Shown: positions 1 through 11,291 of the stretch, piece by piece
Numbering within the stretch: position 1 is the first letter of the stretch
Layout: each line of letters starts with the position of its first letter
DNA from: a virus
Strand: one strand, 5' to 3'
Virus record (IMG/VR): IMGVR_UViG_3300043470_000556
Span: 1 to 61,091 of that record
Length of the DNA stretch: 61,091 bases
Notes under the pieces: generated by a model
Told to the model about the DNA's origin: nothing
The model's database searches: none
Seen by the model: only the letters and a program-made list of their open reading frames with translations
Position numbers and translations under genes: made by a program

Positions 1-2651
1 GCCTGTATTGTTGCACCAGAAAAAGTTCCGCCATAATTTCCTGAGAATCCTCTGGAATAATTGCCTGAATAATTTGCTGGTCCATTATATATACCTGCAT
101 AATTTCTAGATCCACTGTAGTTACCACTAAAGGTTCCGCCACCAGCATACTCGCCTTGGTAGTTTCTTGAACCAGCATATGGCGCAAGACCAGAGAAGAA
201 TCCTAGGTAGTTGCCAGAATATTGTCTAGAACCAGCATATGGAGCGACACCAGAGAAGAATCCTAGGTAGTTGCCAGAATAGGTTCTAGAACCAGCATAA
301 AATCCACCGTCACCATAAGTTCCTTCATAGTTGCCAGAATATACTCTAGATCCAGAGAAGTTTCTGCTGTATGTTCCTTCATAGTTACCAGAGAAATTAT
401 CTGTGTAATTACCAGAATAGGTTCTAGAACCAGAGAAGTTTCTGCTGTATGTTCCTTCATAGTTACCAGAGAAATTATCTGTGTAATTGCCGGAATATTG
501 TCTAGACCCAGAGAAGTTCTGCGTATATGCGCCATCATAGTTGCCGCTGAAATATCCTAGGTAGGTACCAGAATAGGTTCTAGAACCAGAGAAGTTTCTG
601 CTGTATGTTCCATCATAATTACCGCTGAAGTTTCCTAGATAATTGCCAGAATAGACTCTAGAACCAGAGAAAAATCCAGTGTATGTTCCTTGGTAGTTAC
701 CGCTGAACCCTTGGGCATAAGCACCACTGTAGACCCTAGAACCAGCATACGCACCACTGTAGACTCTAGAACCAGCGAAGTTTTCTCCTGGTGCACTGAA
801 ATTGCTACTGTAAAATGCAGGGATGAATCTTGGTCCAGGTCCTCCTCCAGGTCCAGGTCCACCACCGCCACCACCCACATAGTTACCTGCTGTATAGTAT
901 CCAGTGTAATTTGCTGGACCCAAAAAGTACGGCGTGACCCACTCAATTGTTGTTTCTATTGGACCAAATTCGTAAAGGTAGTTGATTTCTGAGTATGGTG
1001 TACCAGCGTATTGCGCAGTTCCAGCATAGGTTCCGGCATATGGTTCTGCCGTAAAGAATCCAGTATATGGTGGACCTGGAGGTCCAACATAGTTACCAGA
1101 ATAGGTTCTAGAACCAAGGTAGTTACCAGAGTAAGTTCTAGAACCAGAGAAAAATCCAGTGTATGTTCCTAAGTAGTTTCCGCTGAATCCTTGAGCATAG
1201 TTGCCAGAATAGGTTCTAGAACCAGAGAAGTTTCTGCTGTATGTTCCTTCATAGTTACCTGTAAAACTACCCAGATAATTGCCGGAATATACTCTAGATC
1301 CAGAGAAGTTCTGTGTATATGTTCCACCATAGGTTCCAGTGAAATATCCTAGGTAGTTACCAGAGTAAGTTCTAGATCCAGAGAAGTTTCCAGTGTATGT
1401 TCCTAGATAGTTACCTGTAAAGTTACCAAGATAATTACCAGAGTAAGTTCTAGAACCAGAGAAGTTTCCAGTGTATGTTCCTAGATAGTTACCTGTAAAG
1501 TTACCCAGATAATTACCAGAGTAAGTTCTTGATCCTTCATAGTTACCTGTGAAGTTTCCACTACCAGCATAGTTACCAGAATAGACTCTGGATCCAGCAA
1601 AGTTATTTGAGAAAGTAGCAAAACCCATGTAACCATCAGGTAAGAATCTACTATAGGTTCTAGATCCAGCAAAGTTATTTGAGAAAGTAGCAAAACCCAT
1701 GTAACCATCAGGTAAGAATCTACTATAGGTTCTTGAACCAGAATAATTTACAATTCCGCCATAGGTTCCTGAATAGTTACCCTGATAGTTTCTAGAACCC
1801 TCGAAATTTCCTGTACCTAAAAAGGTACCAGAAAAGAAACCAGTGTAATTGCCGCTGAAGTTTCCTACATAGTTTTGTGGTGAAACTTGTTCACGAGTAT
1901 CAGTGAATGTGTTGCCTGTTTGAATCCAAGTGCCGCCACTAGTGGGCGCATCCGTTTGGATTTTATATGTTCCGATACCAGTTTCAATAATTCTATTTCT
2001 GAAGACAGGAAGCATCTGTTCAATTTCTGCTTCGGTCATCTGCTTGCAGTTACCACCATTAAATATTCTTAGTGGTGTGTAATCTACTGTTGGTGCTGAA
2101 GATGCGACTGTTTTCTGCCACAGATATGTTACAGTGTTTCCACCTTGCGCTGTATCTGTTAGTGTGTATCTTGCGACCCAAGTTCCACCTGATGGAGCAG
2201 TTGCTTGTAGTTTGTATTGACCTGCAGTATACGACGATTCTGCGACCATCGCCTCAACGCAGAGATCCATCGTGTCATCAATATCACCGTCTGTCATTTC
2301 TTCCAGACGAGAATCCCATGCTAATGGTCTGTTGGTAATGTTTTCAGTCGCCGCAGCAGTAACCTGCTTCACATAATATGTTGTAGTGGAAGTAGCACCA
2401 GTAGCAGGATGCGTTCCGATAGATTCGTTTCTTGTCGTATCGACAAACGTACCGATCGACGTTCCTGCGCCTGAGTTATTTGTCGTGATGTTTATTTCAG
2501 CAGTACCAGTACCATCTGTTACTGCAGCAAATTTTTCTGTGATAACATTGGCAATATAATTTTTTACCTCTGCATCGGTCATGGTCTGCAACCCGCTGAT
2601 GTTTGCAGAAGTGATTGGGGACCCTGTTGCCTTGACCTTTAGAGGATTCAT
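1..2651 (-). CDS. Giant Tyr/Gly-repeat tail fibre, C-terminus beyond window
   Basis: The frame is open from an ATG at 2651 to the left edge, so at least 883 residues are present and the stop lies outside. The N-terminal ~250 residues (starting MNPLKVKATG) hold at least two similar modules ending in Gly-Thr-Trp and a Thr-rich strand. From about residue 255 the protein becomes a long run of short units of the type NYxGNFxG and GSRTYSG, very rich in Tyr, Gly, Ser and Asn, as expected for a beta-solenoid or fibrous shaft. A 24-residue unit is duplicated exactly at 1591-1734. It lies 1 nt after the stop of the next fibre gene, so the two are probably translated together. I infer a distal tail fibre that contacts the host. 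No receptor-binding or enzymatic domain is visible in the part present. Confidence 0.75.
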   Translation of the reverse strand, partial: MNPLKVKATGSPITSANISGLQTMTDAEVKNYIANVITEKFAAVTDGTGTAEINITTNNSGAGTSIGTFVDTTRNESIGTHPATGATSTTTYYVKQVTAAATENITNRPLAWDSRLEEMTDGDIDDTMDLCVEAMVAESSYTAGQYKLQATAPSGGTWVARYTLTDTAQGGNTVTYLWQKTVASSAPTVDYTPLRIFNGGNCKQMTEAEIEQMLPVFRNRIIETGIGTYKIQTDAPTSGGTWIQTGNTFTDTREQVSPQNYVGNFSGNYTGFFSGTFLGTGNFEGSRNYQGNYSGTYGGIVNYSGSRTYSRFLPDGYMGFATFSNNFAGSRTYSRFLPDGYMGFATFSNNFAGSRVYSGNYAGSGNFTGNYEGSRTYSGNYLGNFTGNYLGTYTGNFSGSRTYSGNYLGNFTGNYLGTYTGNFSGSRTYSGNYLGYFTGTYGGTYTQNFSGSRVYSGNYLGSFTGNYEGTYSRNFSGSRTYSGNYAQGFSGNYLGTYTGFFSGSRTYSGNYLGSRTYSGNYVGPPGPPYTGFFTAEPYAGTYAGTAQYAGTPYSEINYLYEFGPIETTIEWVTPYFLGPANYTGYYTAGNYVGGGGGGPGPGGGPGPRFIPAFYSSNFSAPGENFAGSRVYSGAYAGSRVYSGAYAQGFSGNYQGTYTGFFSGSRVYSGNYLGNFSGNYDGTYSRNFSGSRTYSGTYLGYFSGNYDGAYTQNFSGSRQYSGNYTDNFSGNYEGTYSRNFSGSRTYSGNYTDNFSGNYEGTYSRNFSGSRVYSGNYEGTYGDGGFYAGSRTYSGNYLGFFSGVAPYAGSRQYSGNYLGFFSGLAPYAGSRNYQGEYAGGGTFSGNYSGSRNYAGIYNGPANYSGNYSRGFSGNYGGTFSGATIQ
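1591..1734 (-). repeat. 72-bp perfect tandem duplication in fibre gene
   Basis: Two adjacent 72-bp copies, starting at 1591 and 1663, encode the same 24-residue unit containing RFLPDGYMGF. It is essentially identical at the DNA level, unlike the surrounding degenerate repeats, which suggests a recent slippage or recombination event. Confidence 0.85.
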
Positions 2652-2652
2652 T

Positions 2653-3135
2653 TTAGTTTAACCTGTTACCACTCGAGTCATATACAATTAAACTTGTTAC
2701 GCGATACCAATCTACAGCATCTTGTGCAACAAATTCAACAGACGAATATGGTGACAAATTGACACCAACATTGACAGTTCCACCGTCAATAACATCTGAA
2801 GTATCTGGATACACAACAATGGTAACTGCTGTAGTATTAATAACCTTGATGGTCAAACCTGCAGCAGCAGTAGGAAGTTTTACACCCTGATTTGCTGTTG
2901 CTGTTGTGATCATGTTGAGAGTTTTTGTCAGCGCAGTTGCAGTACCTTGGGTAGTTCCCGCTGCTGCAACTGTGCCTGCAACCGATTTAGTTAGACTCCC
3001 AGTAAGTGCTAAATCTGCAAAGGAAGGACTTGATCCAGACTCATACTTATCATTATCCAAATTGCTGAAGTTAGTATCAACTTCAGTATTCGTCAGCGGA
3101 GTCCCCTTTACAGATCTAAGGGTAAGTGTGCTCAT
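2653..3135 (-). CDS. Fibre/virion structural protein
   Basis: 160 residues beginning MSTLTLRSVKGTPLTNTEVD, a start typical of short fibre-associated proteins in marine T4-like phages (recalled, not searched). The middle is Ala/Thr/Gly-rich and the last 60 residues look like a small beta-sandwich. It sits between a small coiled-coil protein and the giant fibre, and its stop is 1 nt before the fibre ATG. A TATAAATA box at 3206-3213 lies about 70 nt upstream. Likely a fibre or fibre-attachment component; no enzymatic motif is seen. Confidence 0.65.
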   Translation of the reverse strand: MSTLTLRSVKGTPLTNTEVDTNFSNLDNDKYESGSSPSFADLALTGSLTKSVAGTVAAAGTTQGTATALTKTLNMITTATANQGVKLPTAAAGLTIKVINTTAVTIVVYPDTSDVIDGGTVNVGVNLSPYSSVEFVAQDAVDWYRVTSLIVYDSSGNRLN

Positions 3136-3146
3136 GCTTTATATCC

Positions 3147-3356
3147 TTATTTCTGTAGTATTTGTGTTAGTAAGTTTTTAATCTCAATCATTTCATTCTT
3201 AAGATTATTTATATCGTCTCCATATGATTCAATTTGCTTCATATGTTGTTTACGAGACTTATATGCCTTTAGAGCAGGCAGGTCATTCGAAAGTATTGCC
3301 TTCGAATGACCATCACGTTCATACTTTGTAGTATCAGTTAGTTTAATTCTTGTCAT
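3147..3356 (-). CDS. Small coiled-coil virion-associated protein
   Basis: The best start is ATG at 3356 (MTRIKLTDTTKYERDGHSK), giving 69 residues; an upstream ATG at 3374 would lie inside the previous gene. The first half is polar with a Lys/Arg-rich patch; the last ~30 residues (INNLKNEMIEIKNLLTQI) form a heptad pattern and likely a coiled coil. The ATG overlaps the region of the stop of the large fibre gene, suggesting coupling. The family is conserved near fibre genes in marine myoviruses by my recollection; function unknown. Confidence 0.6.
   Translation of the reverse strand: MTRIKLTDTTKYERDGHSKAILSNDLPALKAYKSRKQHMKQIESYGDDINNLKNEMIEIKNLLTQILQK
3206..3213 (-). promoter_or_regulatory. 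T4-type late promoter box TATAAATA
   Basis: Exact TATAAATA on the minus strand, about 70 nt upstream of the 2653-3135 fibre gene and inside the preceding small gene. It matches the T4 late consensus, but chance occurrence in AT-rich DNA is possible. Confidence 0.4.
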
Positions 3357-3357
3357 A

Positions 3358-6300
3358 TTACACCTGCAACGCAATCGCTCTAAGTTCTCTTACTAATGGA
3401 ACTACAGAACTATTTGTTGATGATGGAATAACCTTCACTGCGAAATTTTTATAACCACTATAAGTTACACTTCCTGCAGTATATTCAAGAACTCCAGCAT
3501 TTTTATTTGCTGTTGGGATAGTATACTGGTATTCAACAAAACCAGATTTTCCAGTGCTGACTATAGGTGTTTGCGCAAGTTCTAATTGAATCCATTCTAA
3601 GTCATCAAAATTACTAGGGTCGGTCGCATTCTGGAATCTACCATATACTCTAACATCACAACCAGCAGGAATCTGATTGCTCAGATATACTCGGAGATCT
3701 TCGGCATCTTGACCATCGTCAAGAATAACACGACGGGAAATATACTTCGATGCTGCAGTTCCGTTGTTTCCATCTTCGCCAGAAATATCATCTGGTCCAT
3801 TAATGTCATTGGCAATAGCGATCATTGAACATTTTCTAGTATCGATCACAGGAGAAACAGTTGACGTTTGTGTCACCATACCTGCTCTTATACTTAGTGA
3901 TTTATCTCCGCCCAAGTTTGCTTGCTCATTTGAGTAAGAATATACTTGCGCTTCATATGTTAATGCATGTTCTTGTCCAAAGTTAAACCCTTCATATGAA
4001 TCTCCACCAGCACTCGCACCAGTAGCAGTTGGTGCTACAGACCAAGAAACTACCGCAGGAGTATGATCAATAAACCCGACATTAGTTTCCACAACATTAA
4101 GTTGTTTATTTTCGACTTCTACAATTTCAGCATAAGTCGTGCCATTCCCAATAATATCAGTAGCAGTGAATCTACCACCCCTTACTAAGATTTTACCGAC
4201 ATTATACAGAGAATCATACTGCTTCACGAATCCTCTATTCAGAGTTACCGCAACTGCCGCATCAGAACCGCTACCACTTGAAATAGTTAGTGACGGATTA
4301 CTCGTGTATCCTGTTCCTGGATTTGTAACCACAACATCTGTTACTGCTCCGCCTGCAATTGTTACTAGAACAGTCGCACCAGAACCACCACCTCCTGATA
4401 GAGAAAGTGGTATATCTCCATCCGTATACCCAGAACCTGCGTTTGTAATTGCAAACGAGAATCCATGGATTGCATCTCCTGGTTCAAAATTTCCATTTGT
4501 GAACGAGTTAAACTTCAAGAAGTCAACATCCATATTTTTCATTTCAATCAAACCGACTGTATTAATATCGAAGTCTGCGCGACGTAAAGTAAACTTAATA
4601 TCTTCTGCTTGCCACGCTGTCCACGATCTATCATTGGCAGATGTAAATAGCAGACCAATATGTGGTTGTTCAGAAATTCTATTTTCAGTACCAAGTTCGT
4701 TTGCGCCCAATTCAGAAACCCAAATATTATAATCTGGATTATTGCCTGCAGGAAGAAGAACAAAACAGTACTCTGTGTTGTTTTGCAGGTATACTGGCGA
4801 CGGGAACACAAAAGTTGTTGCCGCAGTTGCATCTTCACTGACTGTAATATCAGCAGGATTCAACGTGACTTCACCGAATGGAATAACTTTATTTCCTGGG
4901 TATCCATTTACCACTTCACGTAATTGGAGAGTGATTGGCGCAGTAGATGATTTGGTTCTGAAATATATGTCAAGGTTAGTGACATAACAACCAAATGGCA
5001 TACCTTCAACATAGAATGTCTGCGCGATAGGATCTCGATAGTTCCTGCCTCCTCTCTGACAGGAAACAGGAATTGATGATGTGCAGATCGGTCCTTCTTC
5101 TTCAGTTATTGTTTCAAGTCTTATGTTGTCCTGCCCCCCAAACCCATTAGGGCCTCTGAGTACTCGCTCGCCGCCGCCTTCTCTACAGATTGTTACTGGT
5201 GCACATGGATCTGGTTGAGGAGTATCTTCGGGTACGATTACATCTGGAGCAGGAGTCGGTGCTGGTGTTGGTGCTGGCGTCGGAGCAGGTGTCGGAGCAG
5301 GAGTCGGTGCTGGTGTTGGTGCTGGCGTCGGAGCAGGTGTCGGAGCAGGTGTCGGAGCAGGAGTCGGTGCTGGTGTTGGAGCAGGAGTCGGTGCAGGCGT
5401 AGGTGTCGGAGATGGTGCTGGCGTAGGTGCTGGTGTCGGAGCTGGCGTAGGTGCTGGTGTCGGAGCAGGTGTAGGTGCTGGCGTCGGAGCAGGTGTCGGT
5501 GCAGGCGTCGGAGCAGGAGTTGGCGCTGGTGTTGGCGCTGGCGTTGGAGCAGGTGTAGGTGTTACAACAATTGTTGTATACTCATTGAAAACATTAGTAA
5601 CTTCTGTATTGTTTACTGTTGTGTTGTTTGTTACTGTGTTATCAATATTCGTAGTGTTGTTGATCGTAGTATAGGTGTTGTTGATATTAGTTTGAACGAC
5701 ACCAACATTTCTATCTGCCAATCTATTTTCTGTTGTAGATGTTTCGAATACTGATCTCGAATCAGAAACAGAACCAACTGCTACATTAGCAACGCGAGTT
5801 GATACGACTGTATCTTGGACAGATTGTGACAATCCATTTGCTGACCATGTTTGCATCGCCGCAGTTGTTACAAATGGTTCGCGGTTAAATGGATCATCGC
5901 AGAGGCGGAAATTCTTATCGCCTGTGCGGAATGTTGCCGCCGGAATTCTAAATTGTCCCACACAAACACCTTGAGCATCTGTGATCAGGGAATCACCATA
6001 ATTACCATCGACATACGATGAATATGCCGCAGGATCGACAGGTGCAAGGTCTGTTGCTGGATCAAAATTCAGCGGCCTACAGTGCGGAGTGACACCAACA
6101 CCATCAAAGAACGGGAATACTCGAGTATTAGGTTTCAGTCTTTTTGCGATGAACGTCACCACAACTGAACGCATAAACGGAATAATCGAAGTATCCGTTA
6201 CACGAGAACCAATTCTTTGGGATTGTGTTTCAGGAGTTACTGTTATAGAAACGCCCTGACGAGTTTGGCGCTGCTCTGTTGTAGTAGTAACAACTTGTGA

Positions 6301-9300
6301 CTGCTCTTGGAAAAGCGTATCACCACTTATTGTTGCATTACCAGCAACAGTTTGCACAGTTTGACCAACTGTGCTTCTCCCAGTTACGACATCTTGCCAA
6401 TCACCCCACTGAGTTCCCCACGCATCTGCCATGTTTTCCCAAGCATCATAATTTCCGTCGAAGTTTACGCTTACATCTGGTTTGATTGCGGTATCCGTCC
6501 AGTTATCGACTGGCGGATCTAGTTCCATATTTCCGATGTAGTTAAAGAGTAACTCTCCAACACAATTTCTTGGTTTAGAGGCAGATGGATTTTTAGTCAG
6601 TTCAATGTTCACATATGGAAGAGTGAGCAAGTCGCCTGTCTGATATACGTTCGTTGAGTTAGCATAGTCAAATGCCATATCGATATTTTCTAGATGGAAG
6701 AAAGGACGCATCTCTTTCTTTACTGGATCAATCGAAATATGATATGCGCTGTCGAAAACGTTACCGACATTATGCCCAGTAAACGCATCAACTAGGATAC
6801 CGTTTTTAAATCTGTCGAGTCCTGCGCCGTCAGGAATAGACAAATCGCTTGCTGCTTTCTCGAGCAGAGATAGTGAAGTATAATACTCAAGACGATTGAT
6901 ACGTTGTTCGAGAACACCAATATCGCGCATAGTATAACGACGGTTATCAATGCTGCGGAATGTTACACCATAGTCAGGGCGATTAACAGTCTTCGCGACA
7001 TTTGGAGCAAGCGATGGATATGGCGGAATTGTTATAATTGCCAACGACATCGCATTTTCAGGTTCAGCAGGGATACCAGGATTCAGTGATGGCGTACCAT
7101 ATATGGTACTGAACACACCTTCTGAGTCGATAATAAGTCTATCTGTTCTTCCAAGATAATACTCGAGATCAGTAATAAACTGTTCGGTTGGAACTGGATT
7201 TGTAATACCAACAGAAGGAGCAGATAACGTCGTGCTCTCGGTCGGGTTGGTTGTCGCAGTTCCTAGTGCTGCGGAGTTTGCTGCAGAATCTGCATAACGA
7301 ACACGGAAATCTAGTGTGTCGCGCAAGTCATACGTTTCACCAGTGAGAGGTGATTTGTAAACTGGAATGTCTTGAGTTTTGATTTTCCCTGCAGTCGCTC
7401 CAGTATCATCAATTGGATACGAATCAACTACAAAGAAATTACCATCTGCAGAAGCACCATCGTGTGTGAAGTAATCAAGTTTAATTACCAACTTCTTATT
7501 CGTAAGTGACGGTGCACTAGGTTTCTTCGTAATCTTAGCATTACGATACTCGTTATCTCGTTGACCATTATCAAGAGTAAACGATGAAGCAATGTCTACG
7601 CCAGCAGCAACTACTGCAGCATCAGTATCAGTATCAGCGCCAATGAAGATATTTTTAATTTGATAGACGTCTGAGAGACCAAGAGAATACACACCACCAT
7701 TAGTTAGCGGGTGGGTATTCGTATTGATGATCACGTAACGATCTTCACGAAGAACTTTGAGAATAGGATTGGCGTTTCCTACTTGAACATTCACATATAG
7801 TTTGACTTGCGTAGGAGCAGATGAAACTGCACCAGCAAGATCAATAGTTATGGATGTTGATGAGTTCTTAGTAAATACTGCACCAGAAATATCTAAGACA
7901 GAACCAATTGGTCTAGCAACAGAATTTATTGTTTCTGCTTCTTTTAATACCAGTGTGAAATTATTTTTAATAATGGTTTCAGTAAACGAATCATACGGGA
8001 AAGATTCATCACCACTTAGAGTGATTGTTACTTGCCCGTTAACATTGAGTTCCCCATCGAATTCTTTAGTATAGATAAACGAGTTATCGTAGACTGCATT
8101 TGGTGCAATTGTTTTCGTGGCGCGAGCAGGAATTCTGTAGAGAGATTTATTAAAACTTGTTTCTCGGAGAACTGCATTACCGCCATCTAAAACAACATCG
8201 GCATGACCATCAGCAGTCGCATCGTTGTAAAATATACCACGCACATCTTTGAAATCGCCACTTGACATCGCAATGTCATAGAGATATAAACGATACTCTG
8301 CTGCAGCAGTTCCAACTGTTCCAGATTCATATACGATCTGTTTTACGCGAGCAGTACCAACTTGAGATCCTGCTGCGGTAGCAGCAGAGAATGTTCCATC
8401 AGTAACTGCGCCTTGTGCAACGCTGCGAAGACTAACTTTATCGCCAGTGTTTAAATCCCATAATCCGCAGAATTCTTTGACAAGGATATAGTTACCATAT
8501 GCAGTACTAATTGGTGCTTCTTGCACCGAAACTGTTGTAAGACCCTTTGGCACAACAACATATTCTGTTTGGAAAGTTTCATGTTCATAACCACGAACAT
8601 ATACCTTACCTGCCTCTAAACCAATAGCAAGAAGATCTTTGTTCCCACCACTTCCTGGATTAATAGTGTTTAGTTCTCGTAAACCATTATTGCCATCAAC
8701 ATTAAGATGCTCTTTGATCAGAACTGGAAATTGTCTTACTGCATAGTTGCCCGACTCATCATATGTGCGTCTCGCCATGTTTTTGCCGAGTTCGCCATAG
8801 ATATTTGCAGTATAAGTTCTTTGAATTTCACCATTGATAATATCGACCAATTGGTTAAACGTAGAAGGAATTGTGTCAGTCGGTTCATATGCGACAAGTG
8901 TGGTCGAAACTTGGTATCTATCTGCACCAGGAGCAGCATAGTTGAAAGATCCTTGTGCAGGATCCAATAAGGTTTGATCGTCTTCAGGAGAAACAGTATT
9001 TTCTACAATCTGGAATCCAACCTTCAGAGTTGGTCTTGAATCATATTTAGAAAGTATGATTGTTTGTGATGTATGATTGACGAATTTCCCGTCAATATAC
9101 ACGATACCATCATCCACAGTTAGAGCAGAAGAGAGACCCCAGTAACTGTTAATTGGATCTGCTTCATCAAATGTGTCATCGACAACAAACGTATCACCAT
9201 TTCTGCCCGACACTGTGGAAGATACTGTTAGAGTTTCTCCACCTGAAAAGTGAACCGCAGAAGAACCATCGCCGCTAGTATAACGAAGATACAAAGTTTT

Positions 9301-9657
9301 TAGATTTGGTAGTTCTGCTTCAGTGCCTGTTGCAACATCAAGAATAACTGCAGTCATACCTGATGTGTTTGTTACGGTATCGCCAATATATGTCGATAAG
9401 GTGTCATTATCTACATCTGCATCTGCAATTTTGATGAATGCTCTTTGTGAATCAAGTTTGAATTCACAACCTTGAACGACTGTACCATTCTTGAAAATAT
9501 GGTTTCCGAATTTACCAATTTGGGATTGCAACAGAGTCTGTAGTTGCGTAAGTTCGCGTGCCTGTACTGCATATCCAGGTCTGAACAGAACTCGATTGAA
9601 ATTTTTAGTATCATCAAAGTCATCATAGTATGGAGATACATTTAAATTCAGTGCCAT
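3358..9657 (-). CDS. Very large baseplate/fibre structural protein (DUF4815-like N-terminus)
   Basis: 2099 residues. The N-terminus ([20 protein letters not shown] followed by [14 protein letters not shown]) matches the phage DUF4815 family of large tail proteins of marine T4-like phages. The body is beta-rich. Residues ~1366-1471 form a Thr-Pro-Ala-Pro linker preceded by Asn/Thr-rich coiled-coil-like repeats. The C-terminal third includes a jelly-roll-like segment after AQTFYVEG and a GYT-type repeat module also found in gp7 and gp8. It follows gp8 by 14 nt, and a TATAAATA box lies upstream at 9791-9798. I infer a baseplate-peripheral or proximal fibre protein with a stiff extended Pro-rich spacer. 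No T4 counterpart is clear. Confidence 0.75.
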   Translation of the reverse strand: MALNLNVSPYYDDFDDTKNFNRVLFRPGYAVQARELTQLQTLLQSQIGKFGNHIFKNGTVVQGCEFKLDSQRAFIKIADADVDNDTLSTYIGDTVTNTSGMTAVILDVATGTEAELPNLKTLYLRYTSGDGSSAVHFSGGETLTVSSTVSGRNGDTFVVDDTFDEADPINSYWGLSSALTVDDGIVYIDGKFVNHTSQTIILSKYDSRPTLKVGFQIVENTVSPEDDQTLLDPAQGSFNYAAPGADRYQVSTTLVAYEPTDTIPSTFNQLVDIINGEIQRTYTANIYGELGKNMARRTYDESGNYAVRQFPVLIKEHLNVDGNNGLRELNTINPGSGGNKDLLAIGLEAGKVYVRGYEHETFQTEYVVVPKGLTTVSVQEAPISTAYGNYILVKEFCGLWDLNTGDKVSLRSVAQGAVTDGTFSAATAAGSQVGTARVKQIVYESGTVGTAAAEYRLYLYDIAMSSGDFKDVRGIFYNDATADGHADVVLDGGNAVLRETSFNKSLYRIPARATKTIAPNAVYDNSFIYTKEFDGELNVNGQVTITLSGDESFPYDSFTETIIKNNFTLVLKEAETINSVARPIGSVLDISGAVFTKNSSTSITIDLAGAVSSAPTQVKLYVNVQVGNANPILKVLREDRYVIINTNTHPLTNGGVYSLGLSDVYQIKNIFIGADTDTDAAVVAAGVDIASSFTLDNGQRDNEYRNAKITKKPSAPSLTNKKLVIKLDYFTHDGASADGNFFVVDSYPIDDTGATAGKIKTQDIPVYKSPLTGETYDLRDTLDFRVRYADSAANSAALGTATTNPTESTTLSAPSVGITNPVPTEQFITDLEYYLGRTDRLIIDSEGVFSTIYGTPSLNPGIPAEPENAMSLAIITIPPYPSLAPNVAKTVNRPDYGVTFRSIDNRRYTMRDIGVLEQRINRLEYYTSLSLLEKAASDLSIPDGAGLDRFKNGILVDAFTGHNVGNVFDSAYHISIDPVKKEMRPFFHLENIDMAFDYANSTNVYQTGDLLTLPYVNIELTKNPSASKPRNCVGELLFNYIGNMELDPPVDNWTDTAIKPDVSVNFDGNYDAWENMADAWGTQWGDWQDVVTGRSTVGQTVQTVAGNATISGDTLFQEQSQVVTTTTEQRQTRQGVSITVTPETQSQRIGSRVTDTSIIPFMRSVVVTFIAKRLKPNTRVFPFFDGVGVTPHCRPLNFDPATDLAPVDPAAYSSYVDGNYGDSLITDAQGVCVGQFRIPAATFRTGDKNFRLCDDPFNREPFVTTAAMQTWSANGLSQSVQDTVVSTRVANVAVGSVSDSRSVFETSTTENRLADRNVGVVQTNINNTYTTINNTTNIDNTVTNNTTVNNTEVTNVFNEYTTIVVTPTPAPTPAPTPAPTPAPTPAPTPAPTPAPTPAPTPAPTPAPTPAPTPAPSPTPTPAPTPAPTPAPTPAPTPAPTPAPTPAPTPAPTPAPTPAPTPAPTPAPTPAPDVIVPEDTPQPDPCAPVTICREGGGERVLRGPNGFGGQDNIRLETITEEEGPICTSSIPVSCQRGGRNYRDPIAQTFYVEGMPFGCYVTNLDIYFRTKSSTAPITLQLREVVNGYPGNKVIPFGEVTLNPADITVSEDATAATTFVFPSPVYLQNNTEYCFVLLPAGNNPDYNIWVSELGANELGTENRISEQPHIGLLFTSANDRSWTAWQAEDIKFTLRRADFDINTVGLIEMKNMDVDFLKFNSFTNGNFEPGDAIHGFSFAITNAGSGYTDGDIPLSLSGGGGSGATVLVTIAGGAVTDVVVTNPGTGYTSNPSLTISSGSGSDAAVAVTLNRGFVKQYDSLYNVGKILVRGGRFTATDIIGNGTTYAEIVEVENKQLNVVETNVGFIDHTPAVVSWSVAPTATGASAGGDSYEGFNFGQEHALTYEAQVYSYSNEQANLGGDKSLSIRAGMVTQTSTVSPVIDTRKCSMIAIANDINGPDDISGEDGNNGTAASKYISRRVILDDGQDAEDLRVYLSNQIPAGCDVRVYGRFQNATDPSNFDDLEWIQLELAQTPIVSTGKSGFVEYQYTIPTANKNAGVLEYTAGSVTYSGYKNFAVKVIPSSTNSSVVPLVRELRAIALQV
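5245..5562 (-). repeat. (TPAP)n-coding tandem repeat
   Basis: About 318 bp of short imperfect repeats of 6- and 12-bp units encode an uninterrupted Pro-Ala-Pro-Thr linker, with a rare Ser variant. Synonymous changes between units show it has been kept at the protein level. Such linkers form extended rods and probably hold two fibre domains apart. Confidence 0.85.
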
Positions 9658-9671
9658 ATTTTATGTCTCTC

Positions 9672-11285
9672 TTAAAATTTTAGAATTGCTCTAATTTTTT
9701 CTATCTGGTCTTCTTGACGAACGATGAATTCTCTGTTATCCAGATATATAATTTCACCAGTGTTATTATTAATTTCCGGCGGTGTAAGACTATTTATAGT
9801 CAATCCAGATAACGACTGCGTTGTATTTGTAAGAATACTAGAAGATGTTATGATTGGAATAATAGGCAGAAGGTATATACTTTCTGTTGTTCCGTCATTA
9901 TTAGCATCAACTTTCTGGACTACAATGAATCTACCACCACTATCAGTTGTAACCACGTCATCCATGTTGTAACTAGAAGGCGATGACGTATTGATAACGT
10001 AACAGCAAGTTCCAGTAGATTCTTGGAAATTGTTATTGTTAATAAACCTTAATGGGTTTTTTATTACTCCGATTTGTCGGAAATCGTTATTGAGGAATAG
10101 ATCGGCAGAATCATTTGTGAGGTTTACCGAGAATCCCACATTGGTTGCAAACAACTCTTTTTGTGGATTCGACCCATGACCTGCTCTTGGTGAAATTACT
10201 GCAATAATTTCTGCGCCATTACCCTCAACACTACTAACTGATACTTCTGCAAATGTATATCCAGTTCCACGATTGGTGATAGTAACAGAGAGAATGGATC
10301 CATCGTCAGGATCGATATCCAAAATTGCTTCTGCTCCAGATCCATCACCAACAATATTTACTGCTGCGTCGCCATCAACGTAATCGATACCGCCTGAAAT
10401 AATTTCTAGTCTATCAACTGTTCCAGGAATTGCTGCGTTTTCTACATCTTCTTGCACTGTTCCAGATTCTGTGGCGCCCAAGGTTACCGATGCAGCAGCA
10501 CCAGAACCACCGCCCCCAGAGAACGTGATATATGCAAAACTATAACCTTCACCAGCATTATTTAAAGTGATGTTAGTAAGTTCGCCACCAGAAACAGATG
10601 CAGTCGCAAGTGCTCCGACCCCATCACCGTTGATAATTACAATCGGTGCAGTTTCATACGAAGATCCAGCATTAGTTATCGTAATGTCGTCAATTCTACC
10701 ATTGACATCGAATACAGGATCACCAGAACCTGCGATTTTTCTAACTGGAATATATTCTGGTGTTAAGAACTTAGTCTTATCCGACGCTTCAACCTTAAAC
10801 ATGAATTTCCAGATATAACCATCCTCAAGTTCGATCGAAGAGATTGAAGTTCCTGATGGTTGTACTATGCTTTCAGCACCATTGTTATTGGAAATACATT
10901 TATAGACATGATCATCAAGAGTCAGAACATAAAACTGTGAATTTTTTAATGATAGAGCACCACTGTATGCAGTAATCGCATTACCGTTTGAATCTAGTTC
11001 GCCATATTTGTCGTCATACTGATCATATACTGTACCTGATACCCAATTAATCCGTGGGATCATCAGAACCGTATCGCTTGACTGGATACGTTTTACGAAC
11101 AGCATGTTCCTGCTTGAGGTGTTTGCATACCGTGGTGAATCAACTGGAATTTCGGGTGATTCTTCATCATCCCATTCAGTTGTTCTGCCTACAAAGAAAT
11201 AGAAGAAGTCGTTCTCGTTGTAAATATCACGATAAAGACTTCTTGCTATTTCTGTGCGACCTGCTGATCGTAGAAGAAGTGCCAT
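9672..11285 (-). CDS. 8: Baseplate wedge protein gp8
   Basis: 537 residues. The start (RDIYNENDFFYFFVGRTTEW), the middle motif YIWKFMFKV and the C-terminal EIIYLDNREF...EKIRAILKF correspond in order to conserved blocks of T4 gp8, which links gp6/gp7 in the wedge. It is longer than T4 gp8 (334 residues) because residues ~200-370 carry an inserted Gly-rich beta-module of repeated GSSYETAP/GTGYTFAEV units, also seen in gp7 and the large neighbour. Position after gp7 and a small structural protein fits the T4 order 25-6-7-8. Confidence 0.85.
   Translation of the reverse strand: MALLLRSAGRTEIARSLYRDIYNENDFFYFFVGRTTEWDDEESPEIPVDSPRYANTSSRNMLFVKRIQSSDTVLMIPRINWVSGTVYDQYDDKYGELDSNGNAITAYSGALSLKNSQFYVLTLDDHVYKCISNNNGAESIVQPSGTSISSIELEDGYIWKFMFKVEASDKTKFLTPEYIPVRKIAGSGDPVFDVNGRIDDITITNAGSSYETAPIVIINGDGVGALATASVSGGELTNITLNNAGEGYSFAYITFSGGGGSGAAASVTLGATESGTVQEDVENAAIPGTVDRLEIISGGIDYVDGDAAVNIVGDGSGAEAILDIDPDDGSILSVTITNRGTGYTFAEVSVSSVEGNGAEIIAVISPRAGHGSNPQKELFATNVGFSVNLTNDSADLFLNNDFRQIGVIKNPLRFINNNNFQESTGTCCYVINTSSPSSYNMDDVVTTDSGGRFIVVQKVDANNDGTTESIYLLPIIPIITSSSILTNTTQSLSGLTINSLTPPEINNNTGEIIYLDNREFIVRQEDQIEKIRAILKF
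9791..9798 (-). promoter_or_regulatory. T4-type late promoter box TATAAATA
   Basis: Exact TATAAATA on the minus strand inside the 3' end of gene 8, about 134 nt upstream of the 2099-residue gene. Placement is plausible for a promoter feeding that long gene. Confidence 0.35.
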
Positions 11286-11291
11286 TTTATA

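Noticed and set aside
263-1708. Several open frames on both strands with low-complexity products (e.g. 635-946 and 1481-1708)
   Set aside because: They are other frames of the Tyr/Gly fibre repeats; the true frame is open from 2651 to the left edge and gives sensible protein.
1-1890. Possible CRISPR array because of dense short repeats
   Set aside because: Repeats keep a reading frame, vary synonymously and have no regular unique spacers.
5215-5754. Plus-strand ORF rich in Cys, Arg, Ser and Trp
   Set aside because: Antisense shadow of the (TPAP)n repeat; no ribosome binding site and absurd composition.
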